This document shows, in pieces, positions 26,232 through 34,540 of a stretch of 39,375 nucleotides of DNA. Positions within the stretch are counted from its first letter, which is position 1; each line of letters starts with the position of its first letter. The stretch covers positions 1 to 39,375 of the forward strand of contig JAFEGK010000018.1 in assembly GCA_018239985.1 (NCBI GenBank). Direction: 5' to 3'. Both the position numbers and the translations under genes were made by a program. Source of the DNA: Verrucomicrobiota bacterium (GTDB lineage: Bacteria; Chlamydiota; Chlamydiia; Chlamydiales; Rhabdochlamydiaceae). Under the pieces are notes generated by a model. The model was given only the letters and a program-made list of their open reading frames with translations, searched no databases and had not been told where the DNA came from.

Positions 26232-26663
26232 ATGACCCCTAACGAGCTAGAAGAGGCCTTTCAAGATTTCAATCAGAACTTCAAGAAATGGGTCCCTGAT
26301 GGAATCATCCAAATCAATCTCGAGGCCCTCTGCGAAATGGGACTGCTCAATCAAGAGGATTTTGATGAAGAGGAGCCCGATGACGTGACCCAATATTTTC
26401 ACGTTCTAGAAACTCCAGATAAGATCACTCTGCTCAATGAAAAGTTTGCGATCTGGATCGTCCCCAAAATGGTGGGGGATGTTCCAACGACGCATACCTA
26501 TATTTCTCAATTACAAAAAGATAAGCTGCACTTAGAACTTGTTTATGAGACTGCGGGCGTGTATAACAATCCGAAATTCATCTTGAAGATTTTGCAACAT
26601 TTTCTGATCGAAGTGATTGACACCGACGCGATTATCTCTTCCATCGGCAAAAAGCCTCAATAG
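26232..26663 (+). CDS. Conserved chlamydial hypothetical protein (CT550-like)
   Basis: Function unknown. The 143-residue acidic product has no signal peptide or membrane helix. It mixes predicted helices and strands with an acidic loop (DFDEEEPDD, about residues 38-46). A run of hydrophobic strands around residues 62-80 (KITLLNEKFAIWIVPKM) suggests a small globular cytoplasmic domain. GGTGGAG lies upstream of the ATG. It is flanked by dacF (divergent) and rsbW (convergent, seven-base overlap). C. trachomatis has a hypothetical gene, CT550, in the same place between rsbW (CT549) and dacF (CT551), from memory. The orientation and neighbours support orthology. Confidence 0.8.
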   Translation: MTPNELEEAFQDFNQNFKKWVPDGIIQINLEALCEMGLLNQEDFDEEEPDDVTQYFHVLETPDKITLLNEKFAIWIVPKMVGDVPTTHTYISQLQKDKLHLELVYETAGVYNNPKFILKILQHFLIEVIDTDAIISSIGKKPQ

Positions 26664-27058
26664 GTTATTAACTTGATCATAGTCAGAATATTCTGATCAT
26701 CTTCCCGTCGATAAAGGAGCAGATCCATATATCTGCGCATGATTGAGATCCCGAGTCCACCAGGCTCCCTCTCTTCCAATATCAAATCTTCTTGCAGGTT
26801 TTCATCTGCCGTAATGGGATTAAAGGGGGGGCCAGCGTCTTTGAGGATAAATTCGATCCGCTCGCTAGGCTCAGATAGACAATAGAGCCCGATTTCTGCA
26901 GGTTTGCCATGTGTAATCACATTGACAATTGCTTCTTCGATCGCCAACTCTACTCTTTTCTTCTCTTTATCGGACAAACTCGTCGGTTCAATTTGTGTCC
27001 GGACCCAACTAAGGATTCGGGGAAGCTGGTCAATTTCTGCTGGGAAACTACTCTCCAT
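26657..27058 (-). CDS. rsbW: Anti-sigma factor serine-kinase RsbW
   Basis: RsbW-type proteins are GHKL-fold serine kinases that bind a sigma factor or an RsbV-type antagonist in a partner-switching circuit. The product has 133 residues from the ATG at 27058. The N-box Glu42/Asn46 lies in IEEAIVNVITHG, the G1 box Asp74/Gly76 in DAGPPFNP, and the G2 box in PGGLGISIMRRYMD (99-112). All ATP-binding motifs are intact. A TTG at 27073 is an alternative start (138 residues). No rsbV, rsbU or sigma factor gene is adjacent. In C. trachomatis RsbW has been linked to control of a sigma factor through RsbV proteins; the same is inferred here. It overlaps the lipoprotein gene before it. Confidence 0.9.
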   Translation of the reverse strand: MESSFPAEIDQLPRILSWVRTQIEPTSLSDKEKKRVELAIEEAIVNVITHGKPAEIGLYCLSEPSERIEFILKDAGPPFNPITADENLQEDLILEEREPGGLGISIMRRYMDLLLYRREDDQNILTMIKLITY

Positions 27059-27644
27059 CTTCACCAGACGCAATTAATCCATCGACAATTTTTTGAGCCA
27101 AAAGTCGAAAAACTGGATAGGTGGCGTCTTCTCCAGCTGTTCCGACAGAATCGAGTTGTCCTAAAGAAAATGAGATCGAGGTCACTCTCCTCCCTGTGTC
27201 TGGATCGATAAAGGAGAGATCTCTGAGAGAATTGGGATCGACATAATCATACATCGCATCTGCTTTGATCACCTGGGGGCCTGCGATCATTTTATCTGTG
27301 GTCGCATCAATCACGCAAACCTCTACTGTGATCTCTTTTCGGTTTTCGGTTCCGATGATATTATCGCGCCGTTTGCCACTCCTGTCATCTCGATCGTACC
27401 GAAAGCCTATCCGGTCGTTGTTTGTTCTAAGGATCTTGGCTTTAAGGATCCAATCCCCGTCGTCTTTGCTATATTTAAAATTTGCTGTGCGGGAGATTGC
27501 TCTAGCAAGCTCTTCTGTCAGAGCCCCTTCAAAATCGTTAATGACGTATGGGACAGAGATGGCGATCTTTTCGCCCCGCTCTAGATGGTAACCACAGGCT
27601 GTTAAAAGGACAAGACACAAGAAACCGAAAAATTGCGCTATCAT
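27048..27644 (-). CDS. LptE-like outer-membrane lipoprotein (CT548-like)
   Basis: The 198-residue product has a lipoprotein signal with lipobox LTAC and the modified Cys17. It continues CGYHLERG with ISVPYVINDFEG, followed by a region pattern LTEELARAI. CGYHL then a strand leading to I-x-V-P-x-x-x-N is typical of LptE (RlpB), the plug lipoprotein of the LPS transporter LptD. Chlamydiae make truncated LPS and need this step. The rest of the sequence is divergent, so the call is tentative. It shares ATGA with the TPR gene upstream. CT548 holds this place in C. trachomatis (from memory). Confidence 0.72.
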   Translation of the reverse strand: MIAQFFGFLCLVLLTACGYHLERGEKIAISVPYVINDFEGALTEELARAISRTANFKYSKDDGDWILKAKILRTNNDRIGFRYDRDDRSGKRRDNIIGTENRKEITVEVCVIDATTDKMIAGPQVIKADAMYDYVDPNSLRDLSFIDPDTGRRVTSISFSLGQLDSVGTAGEDATYPVFRLLAQKIVDGLIASGEDGE

Positions 27645-28609
27645 TTTGATGCTTTCTTAGAATCGATCTCAGCCGCTTTGACTGTCACAACCTCGAGGCG
27701 TGATCGGCTTCTATCGGCGAGATGAGACTCGGGAAAACTGGCTAGGATTTTGGTATAGTAAATCTTCGCAGCACCCCATTTCTTTGTCCGCTCATAAAAT
27801 TGAGCAGTCTCGTAGAAGGAAGCAGCATAACGATCTTCCATTTTGTGAAAATTCTCGTTCGCAACTGCAATTTTTTCTTCACCAGGAAAGCTGGTTTGGA
27901 ATTTGCGCAAATTGAGTGCCGCTAGATCGAGGAAATCTGGGTCAGGATATTCGGTCTTGCTTTGATCGAGATAAATTTCGCCAATACCGATGTAGCTCTC
28001 GACCGCAAGGGGATGTTTATTAAAACGACGAATGAGGGTCTGGTAGGTTTCAATCGCTGCTCGATAATCTTCCCCTTTGGCCTGTAGTTTTGCCTTCCCA
28101 TAAAGGGCTTTGGCAGCAAGTTCGTTGTGCGGCAGAGCTGAAATGACTTCATCGTAAATTTGGAGGGCTTCGTCATCGGCAGGCGCCCATTTTGGCATGC
28201 TCTTGAGCCCGAATAAGTGTTTATGAGCCCCATTACGAAATTGATCGGCGATTTCAAATTTATACCGGATGGCCTCTTCAAAATGCTTCGGAGTGGCTTC
28301 CTTGGTTAAATATTCTTTGAAGTGCCTGTTTGCCATTTCAAAGTCTTCCTGTTTGAAGTACGCAACTCCTAAAAAATAGAGGGCATCTTTGCCAAACGGG
28401 GTATCAGGGAAACTCTTGCTGACGACAATGGCCTCTTTTTCAAGAGTTTTCCAATCTTGCGTTTCATAGGCTTGCATCAAGCTGCTGTAATGTTCTTGAA
28501 CAGGCTGGGTAGCAGCCTCTTCTTTCTGAACAAGTTTGCCATCACGAAGGGTTAAGCTAGCAAAACAACTGGTGGAAATAAGAATAAAAAAAACAATGGA
28601 TCGTTTCAT
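27641..28609 (-). CDS. Exported TPR-repeat protein (BamD/YbgF-like, CT547-like)
   Basis: From the ATG at 28609 the product has 322 residues with a signal sequence (MKRSIVFFILISTSCFA). The rest is a series of tetratricopeptide-type helical repeats. Recognisable units include SFPDTPFGKDALYFLGVAYF, NELAAKALYGKAKLQ, HPLAVESYIGIGEIY and SFPESHLADRSRSRL. The pattern of a peptide ending in 'fP.s.ya..A.y.lg..y' is that of the BamD/YfiO and YbgF group, which act in outer-membrane assembly or Tol-Pal function. No canonical lipobox is seen. A TTG at 28645 is a longer but unlikely start. It follows dnaE by ten bases and is coupled to the LptE-like gene. Confidence 0.75.
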   Translation of the reverse strand: MKRSIVFFILISTSCFASLTLRDGKLVQKEEAATQPVQEHYSSLMQAYETQDWKTLEKEAIVVSKSFPDTPFGKDALYFLGVAYFKQEDFEMANRHFKEYLTKEATPKHFEEAIRYKFEIADQFRNGAHKHLFGLKSMPKWAPADDEALQIYDEVISALPHNELAAKALYGKAKLQAKGEDYRAAIETYQTLIRRFNKHPLAVESYIGIGEIYLDQSKTEYPDPDFLDLAALNLRKFQTSFPGEEKIAVANENFHKMEDRYAASFYETAQFYERTKKWGAAKIYYTKILASFPESHLADRSRSRLEVVTVKAAEIDSKKASK

Positions 28610-28619
28610 GGCCACAATT

Positions 28620-31600
28620 CTATATTGATTGGACCATGATGTCAATGATTGCTGGGTGCGATTCCAAATTTTTTCGCAGCTCGCCAGTCAATTCGACTCC
28701 CCAAGTAGGCTCTATGGCAAGTTTGCCGATTTGAGAATCTTCAGACCAAAACTCAATTTCAACTGCTGTTTTGCCCGGCTGATTACGTAAAATTTGTTTT
28801 AATTCTAAGATATGAGAAAGTCGCATCCCTTGAGCACTCAGTTTTAATTTTAGCATCCTAGGCCTCTCTTCTTCTTTCATTTTTTTCTCTTTCGGCGGGA
28901 TCCCTTTTCTAAAGCCTCCCCCTTTAACTTTCGCTTGCATCCGCGCTCGATCGAAGGCTTCATCGCACTGTCTGATCATCTCTTCGCTCGCTTTCGTCAG
29001 ATCATCTAGCCACCGACACTGCAACCGAAGGGCTCCATCCTCATCTTTTTCAACCTGCAAAACGGTATAAATGAGCTGATTTTCAAGGAGCAAATGCCCT
29101 TTTTCTTCAAAATGATCTGACCAGATCGGCAACTCCTGCCGCCCCTCTCCATCTCCAATTGTCAAAATAGCAAATTTTCGCCCTGAGCCAGCAGCCAACC
29201 TGACATTGACGCTCTCGATCACAAAGCCAGCCCGACAGACGGCGCCGGGATTGAGCTGGCTAATCTGCTCCAAATTGAGACAGCTGAGCTTCTGCATGAG
29301 CTCCCTTACCTCATCTAAAGGATGGCCCGTCAAATAAAATCCAAGCAACTCTTTTTCTTTGCGCAAGACATCCATTTTCGTCAGGGGAGGCACCTGTGGC
29401 GGCTCTAAAAAACGGGTGTCTTGATCTTCGATCAGAGAAAAGAAACTGAGCTCGCCTTTTTGATGATCTTTTTGCTCTTTTTGCGCGACTTGAACCATGG
29501 GCTCAACGCTTGCCAAGAGCTGTGCGCGGGTCCATCCGGTAAAGTCAAAAGCACCAACAGTGGCGAGGCATTCGATGATTTTCTTCCCTACTTTGTGGGT
29601 GTCATTGCGCTTGATAAAATCGTATAGACTTTTGAAGGGGCCATTTTTCTTCCTCTCCTCAATAATCGCCTCAACCACTCCCTCTCCAACCCCTTTGACA
29701 GCGGTCATAGCGAAGCGGATTCCCCTTTCAGTTGGGACGAAAGCGGTTCCCGATTCATTGACATCGGGTGGTAAAATCGCAATATGCATCGCCTGGCATT
29801 CGCGTATAATTTTTGTCACTTTGGTCAGATCGTCCCGATCACTGGTCATTAGCGCTGCCATCCAATGGGGCGCATAATTGGCCTTTAAATAGGCGGTGAC
29901 ATAGCTCAAATAGCCATACGCTGTCGCATGAGCTTTGTTGAATCCGTAAGACGCAAATTTTTCAATCTTATCGAAAATCTCCATCGATGTTTTTTCATCG
30001 ATCCCATTGGCAAGAGCTCCTGTGCGGAACTTCTCCCTTTGGCGGGCCATCTCCTCTTTGTCCTTTTTTCCCATCGCTTTACGCAAAATATCTCCAGCGC
30101 CCAAGCTATAGCCTGCAAGTCGCTGTGCCATCATTTGCACCTGTTCTTGGTAGACCATGATCCCGTATGTTTCAGCCAGAATATCTTTCATCGCTGGATG
30201 GTCGAATTCAATTTTTTCTCTCCCATGTTTCCGGTTGATAAAAGAGGGAATCATCTCCATGGGACCAGGTCGATAGAGAGCTCCAACCGCGATGATCTCT
30301 TCGAATTTATCGATGTGGAGCTGCTTTGCAAGATCTTGCATTCCACCAGATTCTAATTGGAATATTCCAAGGGTTTTTCCTTGATTGAGAAGATCAAAAG
30401 TCGCCCCATCATCCAGAGGCAAGTTGACCCAATCGATCTGCCGCTTCTCACTCTCTTTGATCGCATCGACAGCAAGCTGGATCGCGGTCAATGTCTTCAG
30501 TCCAAGGAAGTCAATCTTTAGCATCCCAACCGCTTCGACTGGCTTCATCGCGTATTGCGTCACCAAAACATCGGCATCTTTTGCGTTACAAATGGGAATA
30601 TGTTCAATCAGAGGATCGGCACAAACAATTAATCCCGCAGCATGGATGCCTGTATTGCGAACAGAACCTTCTAGTGTTTTGGCCAAATCAATGAGCCTTT
30701 TGGTCTCCGGATTGCTTTCATAAAGTTTGCGCAAATCGGGATCGAGCTCAAGTGCTTTGTCCAGAGTCATGTTGGGATCTTCGGGGATCAATTTGGCAAT
30801 TTCGTTGACCCGGGTCAGAGGTACGCTCAAGACCCTACCCACATCTTTCACCGCCATTTTGGCCTTCATCGTTCCAAACGTGATGATCTGTGCCACATTC
30901 TCTTTGCCATACTTTTCGATCGTATAATCGATCACCTCTGAGCGACGATCCATGCAGATATCGACGTCGATATCGGGATAGGACATCCTCTCCGGATTGA
31001 TAAAACGTTCAAAAAACAGGTTAAAGCGAAGCGGTTCGATGTCAGTAATCCCGGTCAAATAGCAAATGATCGAACCAGCACCAGAGCCCCTTCCAGGCCC
31101 CATCGGTATTCCTTGATTTTTCGCCCAAGCGATAAAGTCGTAAACGATCAAGAGGTAATCACAGAGCCCTTTTGAAATGATCAACTCAAGCTCATAATTA
31201 AGCCGCTTCAGAACCACTTGCATCGGATCATTGCCCGGATATTTCTCAAGCACTTTCTCAAGAGCAGATTCATTATATCGCTTTGTGAGCCCAGCTTGGC
31301 ATAAATCGCGCAAAAATTGGGCAGCCGCCTGCTCTCTCTGTTCTGACGTATAAGCCTTATTTTCTAGCTGTGGGGGGACAAAGACCGGATAAAATTTCGA
31401 GGAAAAATCGAGCTCAAATTGACATTTTTCCCCAATTTTCACCGTCTCAGCAATGGCGTCTTGGCAATCGGCAAAAAGTTCTGCCATCTCCTCTGGCGAT
31501 TTAAAGTAGAATTCGTGTGAAAAGAGCACTTTCCGTTTGGGATTAAGAACCCTCTCTTTCGGATTTCCCTGCGAGTCTTTTTCCCAAATTTCGCAAGGCT

Positions 31601-32357
31601 CTCCAGAAGAGACATTCATCAAAATCTCATGTGCCCGCCAATCCTCTCTCTCCATATACCTAGAGTCATTACAAGCGACCAGAGGAATGTGCATTTGTGC
31701 GGAAAGCGCTTTCAATTTGGCAATGACCTTTTCCTGCTTAGCTTGATAGTCTTGAGCCACTTGGATCAGCCACGACTCCCGATCCATCCCATCTGCACGC
31801 ATCGCCTCTTCACTCATCCGATGGCGCGTCACCTCAAAATAGAAATCCTCTCCAAACAGATCCTGAAACAGTCGAATTTCTTCTAGAAGCTTGTCCTCTT
31901 CTTCATTGATGATGAGTTCTGCAATCTTCCCTCCCACAGGACCCGAAAGGCAAATCAATCCCTCTCGACACTCCCGTAGCAATTCCCGATCGATCCGGGG
32001 GGTATAATAAAACCCTTCAAGATAAGCTAATGAGCTCAATCGGCATAAATTTTTATAGCCCGCTTTATTCTTGGCCAGTAGGACAATAGGATAGCCAGGT
32101 TTCTGCCTCCCTAGCTTCATCTTTTCCTGGCGCGGCCCTGGGGCCACATAAAGCTCACAGCCGATGATCGGCTTGATCCCTTTGGCTTTACACTCTTTCG
32201 TGAAATCGACTGCTCCATGCAGGTTACCCTGATCTGTCAGAGCAAGCGCCGGCATGTGAAAGGCTGCAGCTTTCTCGGCCAATTTTTTAAGCGGCGCAGT
32301 AGAGTCTAAAATCGAATATTGGGAGTGAACGTGTAGTGGAATCCAAAGTGATGGCAT
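28620..32357 (-). CDS. dnaE: DNA polymerase III alpha subunit
   Basis: DnaE is the catalytic subunit of the replicative polymerase. The 1245-residue product has an N-terminal PHP domain (about 1-290) starting LHVHSQYSILD. The polymerase core follows, with GPGRGSGAGS at 420-429 and the metal-binding Asp462 and Asp464 in PDIDVDIC; the third aspartate is in KIDFLGLKTL. Later come the helix-hairpin-helix region (KGVGEGVVEAI), an OB fold (about 1015-1100) and the C-terminal tau-binding part. No proofreading exonuclease domain is embedded, so a separate DnaQ should act. Length is like the chlamydial orthologue and longer than E. coli (1160). It is followed by envelope genes on the same strand. Confidence 0.97.
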   Translation of the reverse strand: MPSLWIPLHVHSQYSILDSTAPLKKLAEKAAAFHMPALALTDQGNLHGAVDFTKECKAKGIKPIIGCELYVAPGPRQEKMKLGRQKPGYPIVLLAKNKAGYKNLCRLSSLAYLEGFYYTPRIDRELLRECREGLICLSGPVGGKIAELIINEEEDKLLEEIRLFQDLFGEDFYFEVTRHRMSEEAMRADGMDRESWLIQVAQDYQAKQEKVIAKLKALSAQMHIPLVACNDSRYMEREDWRAHEILMNVSSGEPCEIWEKDSQGNPKERVLNPKRKVLFSHEFYFKSPEEMAELFADCQDAIAETVKIGEKCQFELDFSSKFYPVFVPPQLENKAYTSEQREQAAAQFLRDLCQAGLTKRYNESALEKVLEKYPGNDPMQVVLKRLNYELELIISKGLCDYLLIVYDFIAWAKNQGIPMGPGRGSGAGSIICYLTGITDIEPLRFNLFFERFINPERMSYPDIDVDICMDRRSEVIDYTIEKYGKENVAQIITFGTMKAKMAVKDVGRVLSVPLTRVNEIAKLIPEDPNMTLDKALELDPDLRKLYESNPETKRLIDLAKTLEGSVRNTGIHAAGLIVCADPLIEHIPICNAKDADVLVTQYAMKPVEAVGMLKIDFLGLKTLTAIQLAVDAIKESEKRQIDWVNLPLDDGATFDLLNQGKTLGIFQLESGGMQDLAKQLHIDKFEEIIAVGALYRPGPMEMIPSFINRKHGREKIEFDHPAMKDILAETYGIMVYQEQVQMMAQRLAGYSLGAGDILRKAMGKKDKEEMARQREKFRTGALANGIDEKTSMEIFDKIEKFASYGFNKAHATAYGYLSYVTAYLKANYAPHWMAALMTSDRDDLTKVTKIIRECQAMHIAILPPDVNESGTAFVPTERGIRFAMTAVKGVGEGVVEAIIEERKKNGPFKSLYDFIKRNDTHKVGKKIIECLATVGAFDFTGWTRAQLLASVEPMVQVAQKEQKDHQKGELSFFSLIEDQDTRFLEPPQVPPLTKMDVLRKEKELLGFYLTGHPLDEVRELMQKLSCLNLEQISQLNPGAVCRAGFVIESVNVRLAAGSGRKFAILTIGDGEGRQELPIWSDHFEEKGHLLLENQLIYTVLQVEKDEDGALRLQCRWLDDLTKASEEMIRQCDEAFDRARMQAKVKGGGFRKGIPPKEKKMKEEERPRMLKLKLSAQGMRLSHILELKQILRNQPGKTAVEIEFWSEDSQIGKLAIEPTWGVELTGELRKNLESHPAIIDIMVQSI

Positions 32358-32401
32358 ACCTTAGAGGCTAGCAAAACTCGGTTAATTGAACAAGGCTTCA
32401 G

Positions 32402-33772
32402 CTACGCTTCTGTGGTCTCATTCTTTGAAACTTCAACCGGAACTGGCACAGGTTCGGCCCGTCGAGCTCCCACTTTCCAAAGTGGAAGTAAGAGAAAGAC
32501 AGATAAGGCGCCACAAATCGCAACAGCTCCGAAGAACCCTTGCCAACCATAATTCTGACAAATAATCCCTAGCGGGTAACCAGCTGTAGCAGCTCCAATA
32601 TAAGCCACAAGATTGACGAAGCCATTCGATGATCCGGCAGCATTTTTTCCTGCTAGCTCTGCTGCAACCATTCCGATTAACATTTGGGGACCAAAAATAA
32701 AGAAGCCAATCACGAACATTAATACCGAGTCGAGAACGGCTACGCCTGCAGGTGATGCCCAGAATGCAAAAAGGGCAAAAATAACAGCCAATCCGAACAG
32801 AACATTGACCGGACCTCTGCGTCCCTTAAAAATTCGATCCGAAGCCCATCCGGCAGCTAAGCTTCCAAAAATTCCACCAATTTCAAACCAGAAAACACAG
32901 GCGCCGGCAGTTAAGATAGAGTAGCCTTTTGCCTCTACAAGAAACAAAGCGCTCCAATCGTTGATGGCAGTCCGGATCACATAGACGAAAAAGTAAGATG
33001 CAGCGAGCATCCAGATAAATTTGTTATTGAAGACATGCTTAAAGAGGATTTCCTTAGTGCTCAGTGTAATCCCTTCTTCAACTTTTTCCTCGGGGTAGTC
33101 ATTACGATGTTTTTCGATGACAGGCAAGCCGAGCGACTGCGGAGTATCTCTTAGTCGATTGATGATAAACAATCCGGCGACAATACAGAGCGCGCCAGGA
33201 ATGTACATCGCGACACGCCAGCCCCACGCTTCTGCACAAAAACCGGTAAGCAAGGCAATTAAGGCGCCACCAATCCCATGGGAGGTGTTCCAGAAGCCCC
33301 ACCATCTTCCCCGCTCTTTCTGCGAGTACCAATGCATGAGTAGACGAGCACAAGGTGGCCAGCCATAACCTTGGAAATAGCCATTGAGTCCCCAGAAAAT
33401 AGCAAAAAATAAAATGGATGAAGAGAGTCCAAAGAAGATATTGAGCAAGCCTGTGAGGATCAAGCCAAATCCCATGAAATAGCGTGGATTCGCTCGGTCA
33501 GAAAGTACTCCATTTAAGAATTTGCTTGCGCCGTAGGTGATCGATAAAATACTCGCTAAGATCCCTAATTCCCCTTTTGTGAATCCAAGATCTTGGATCA
33601 AAGAGGGCATTGCGAATGTGAAACTTTTACGGGAGAAATAGTAGAAAATATAACCAATGTACATTCCATAGAACGTACGCCAGCGCCAATAAGAATAATT
33701 TTGCTTTACAACCTCTTGATCTTTAATTTCTTCGATCGGAGGCGAGGGCCTTAAAAAGGAAAATAACTTCAT
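32402..33772 (-). CDS. uhpC: Hexose-phosphate:phosphate antiporter
   Basis: This is a major facilitator of the organophosphate:Pi antiporter family. The 456-residue product has about twelve membrane helices. Family hallmarks include GYIFYYFSRKSFTFAMPSL near residue 40 (with the conserved Arg of the N half), GASKFLNGVLSDRANPR near 80, and IRTAINDW near 265 (the Arg of the C half). In Chlamydia the UhpC orthologue imports glucose 6-phosphate from the host; the same job is inferred here. In enterobacteria UhpC is a sensor, but here no uhpA or uhpB is adjacent. It has its own promoter and may read through to dnaE 44 bases later. Confidence 0.94.
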   Translation of the reverse strand: MKLFSFLRPSPPIEEIKDQEVVKQNYSYWRWRTFYGMYIGYIFYYFSRKSFTFAMPSLIQDLGFTKGELGILASILSITYGASKFLNGVLSDRANPRYFMGFGLILTGLLNIFFGLSSSILFFAIFWGLNGYFQGYGWPPCARLLMHWYSQKERGRWWGFWNTSHGIGGALIALLTGFCAEAWGWRVAMYIPGALCIVAGLFIINRLRDTPQSLGLPVIEKHRNDYPEEKVEEGITLSTKEILFKHVFNNKFIWMLAASYFFVYVIRTAINDWSALFLVEAKGYSILTAGACVFWFEIGGIFGSLAAGWASDRIFKGRRGPVNVLFGLAVIFALFAFWASPAGVAVLDSVLMFVIGFFIFGPQMLIGMVAAELAGKNAAGSSNGFVNLVAYIGAATAGYPLGIICQNYGWQGFFGAVAICGALSVFLLLPLWKVGARRAEPVPVPVEVSKNETTEA

Positions 33773-33799
33773 TCTGGCTCACTCCATTTGTGAGATCCC

Positions 33800-33828
33800 A
33801 TTTTAGTCCAACTTTGGCCAAATGTCAA
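33800..33828 (-). promoter_or_regulatory. Strong sigma70-type promoter of uhpC
   Basis: The minus strand reads a perfect TTGACA (33828-33823), a 17-base spacer and TAAAAT (33805-33800), five of six matches to the -10 consensus. Transcription should begin near 33793, about 20 bases before the uhpC ATG at 33772, which has GGAG nine bases upstream. The spacer contains the perfect palindrome TTTGGCCAAA. Confidence 0.78.
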
Positions 33829-33833
33829 ATATA

Positions 33834-33862
33834 TTGCAAGGAATTGAAGGGGCCGCCATATT
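33834..33862 (+). promoter_or_regulatory. Candidate promoter of the gene at 33884
   Basis: TTGCAA (33834-33839) is followed by 17 bases and CATATT (33857-33862). The predicted transcript starts about 15 bases before the ATG at 33884. The -35 matches at four of six positions and the -10 at about four. It is back to back with the uhpC promoter, so the two could share control in this 111-base gap. Confidence 0.4.
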
Positions 33863-33883
33863 AAAGAAAAAATTGGGTACAAA

Positions 33884-34513
33884 ATGGTAGACCGCCCACT
33901 AGATCGTGTTGATAGACCTCGTGATGAAGGGGTATATGTCTCTCGTATTGAAGACAAAAAGAAAGAGAGCAAATATTCCCCACAGCCACCTAAAGAGACC
34001 AAACAGATCCTGCTGGCCACCTTTTTCTCTTATCTAAAAAAAATGTTTGACACTTTTTCCCCCTCTAAGCAACTGGTGAGCAAGGTTGTCGATCAGCAAA
34101 AAATAATTGAAAATCTCCTTCTCTTTAAAAAGCTACTTGAAAAACTGAGCGAAAAAGATCTCAGCCAATCGGCCGAATTCGCCTCCAAGCTTTCCACAAC
34201 CTGGTGTCTGCTTCTCGAGGATTTTGACACGATCGAAATCATGGAACGGAAAAATTTAAAAGAAATCTCCAACTTCCGGGAAATGATGAGTAACATGAAA
34301 AATTACCCTCCCGAATCTGAACACCGCCTTGGCTATTATCTGGTGCAACATGCTGGACAGGACTGGCTCCCGTTCCCATTCATTGAAATATTAAGCAAGT
34401 TGCATACACAGCACCAAGCTGGACCAAAAACTAGTACGCTCTCCTCATGGTTTAAACAGATTGACACTGTTATCGCAGGTTTGAGCCTCAATCAACCTTT
34501 TAAGGGATTTTAA
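33884..34513 (+). CDS. Unrecognised hypothetical protein
   Basis: I do not recognise this 209-residue product. The N-terminal 40 residues are polar and rich in Arg, Asp and Lys, with repeated DRP-type tripeptides (VDRPLDRVDRPRDEG), and look disordered. The remainder (45-200) is predicted to be mostly helical, with a leucine- and lysine-rich stretch at about 75-95 and no membrane helix or signal peptide. There is no clear ribosome-binding site before the ATG. It lies between uhpC (divergent) and hisS (28 bases downstream). In C. trachomatis uhpC and hisS are direct neighbours (from memory), so this gene is an addition relative to that genome. A role as an effector or a regulator cannot be decided from the sequence. 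Confidence 0.62.
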   Translation: MVDRPLDRVDRPRDEGVYVSRIEDKKKESKYSPQPPKETKQILLATFFSYLKKMFDTFSPSKQLVSKVVDQQKIIENLLLFKKLLEKLSEKDLSQSAEFASKLSTTWCLLLEDFDTIEIMERKNLKEISNFREMMSNMKNYPPESEHRLGYYLVQHAGQDWLPFPFIEILSKLHTQHQAGPKTSTLSSWFKQIDTVIAGLSLNQPFKGF

Positions 34514-34540
34514 TTAATTCCCTCTTTATACTTCTGCAAT

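Noticed and set aside
34503-34523. Hairpin AGGGA/TCCCT after the unknown gene before hisS as a terminator
   Set aside because: The stem is only five base pairs with an AT loop, and no T-run follows.
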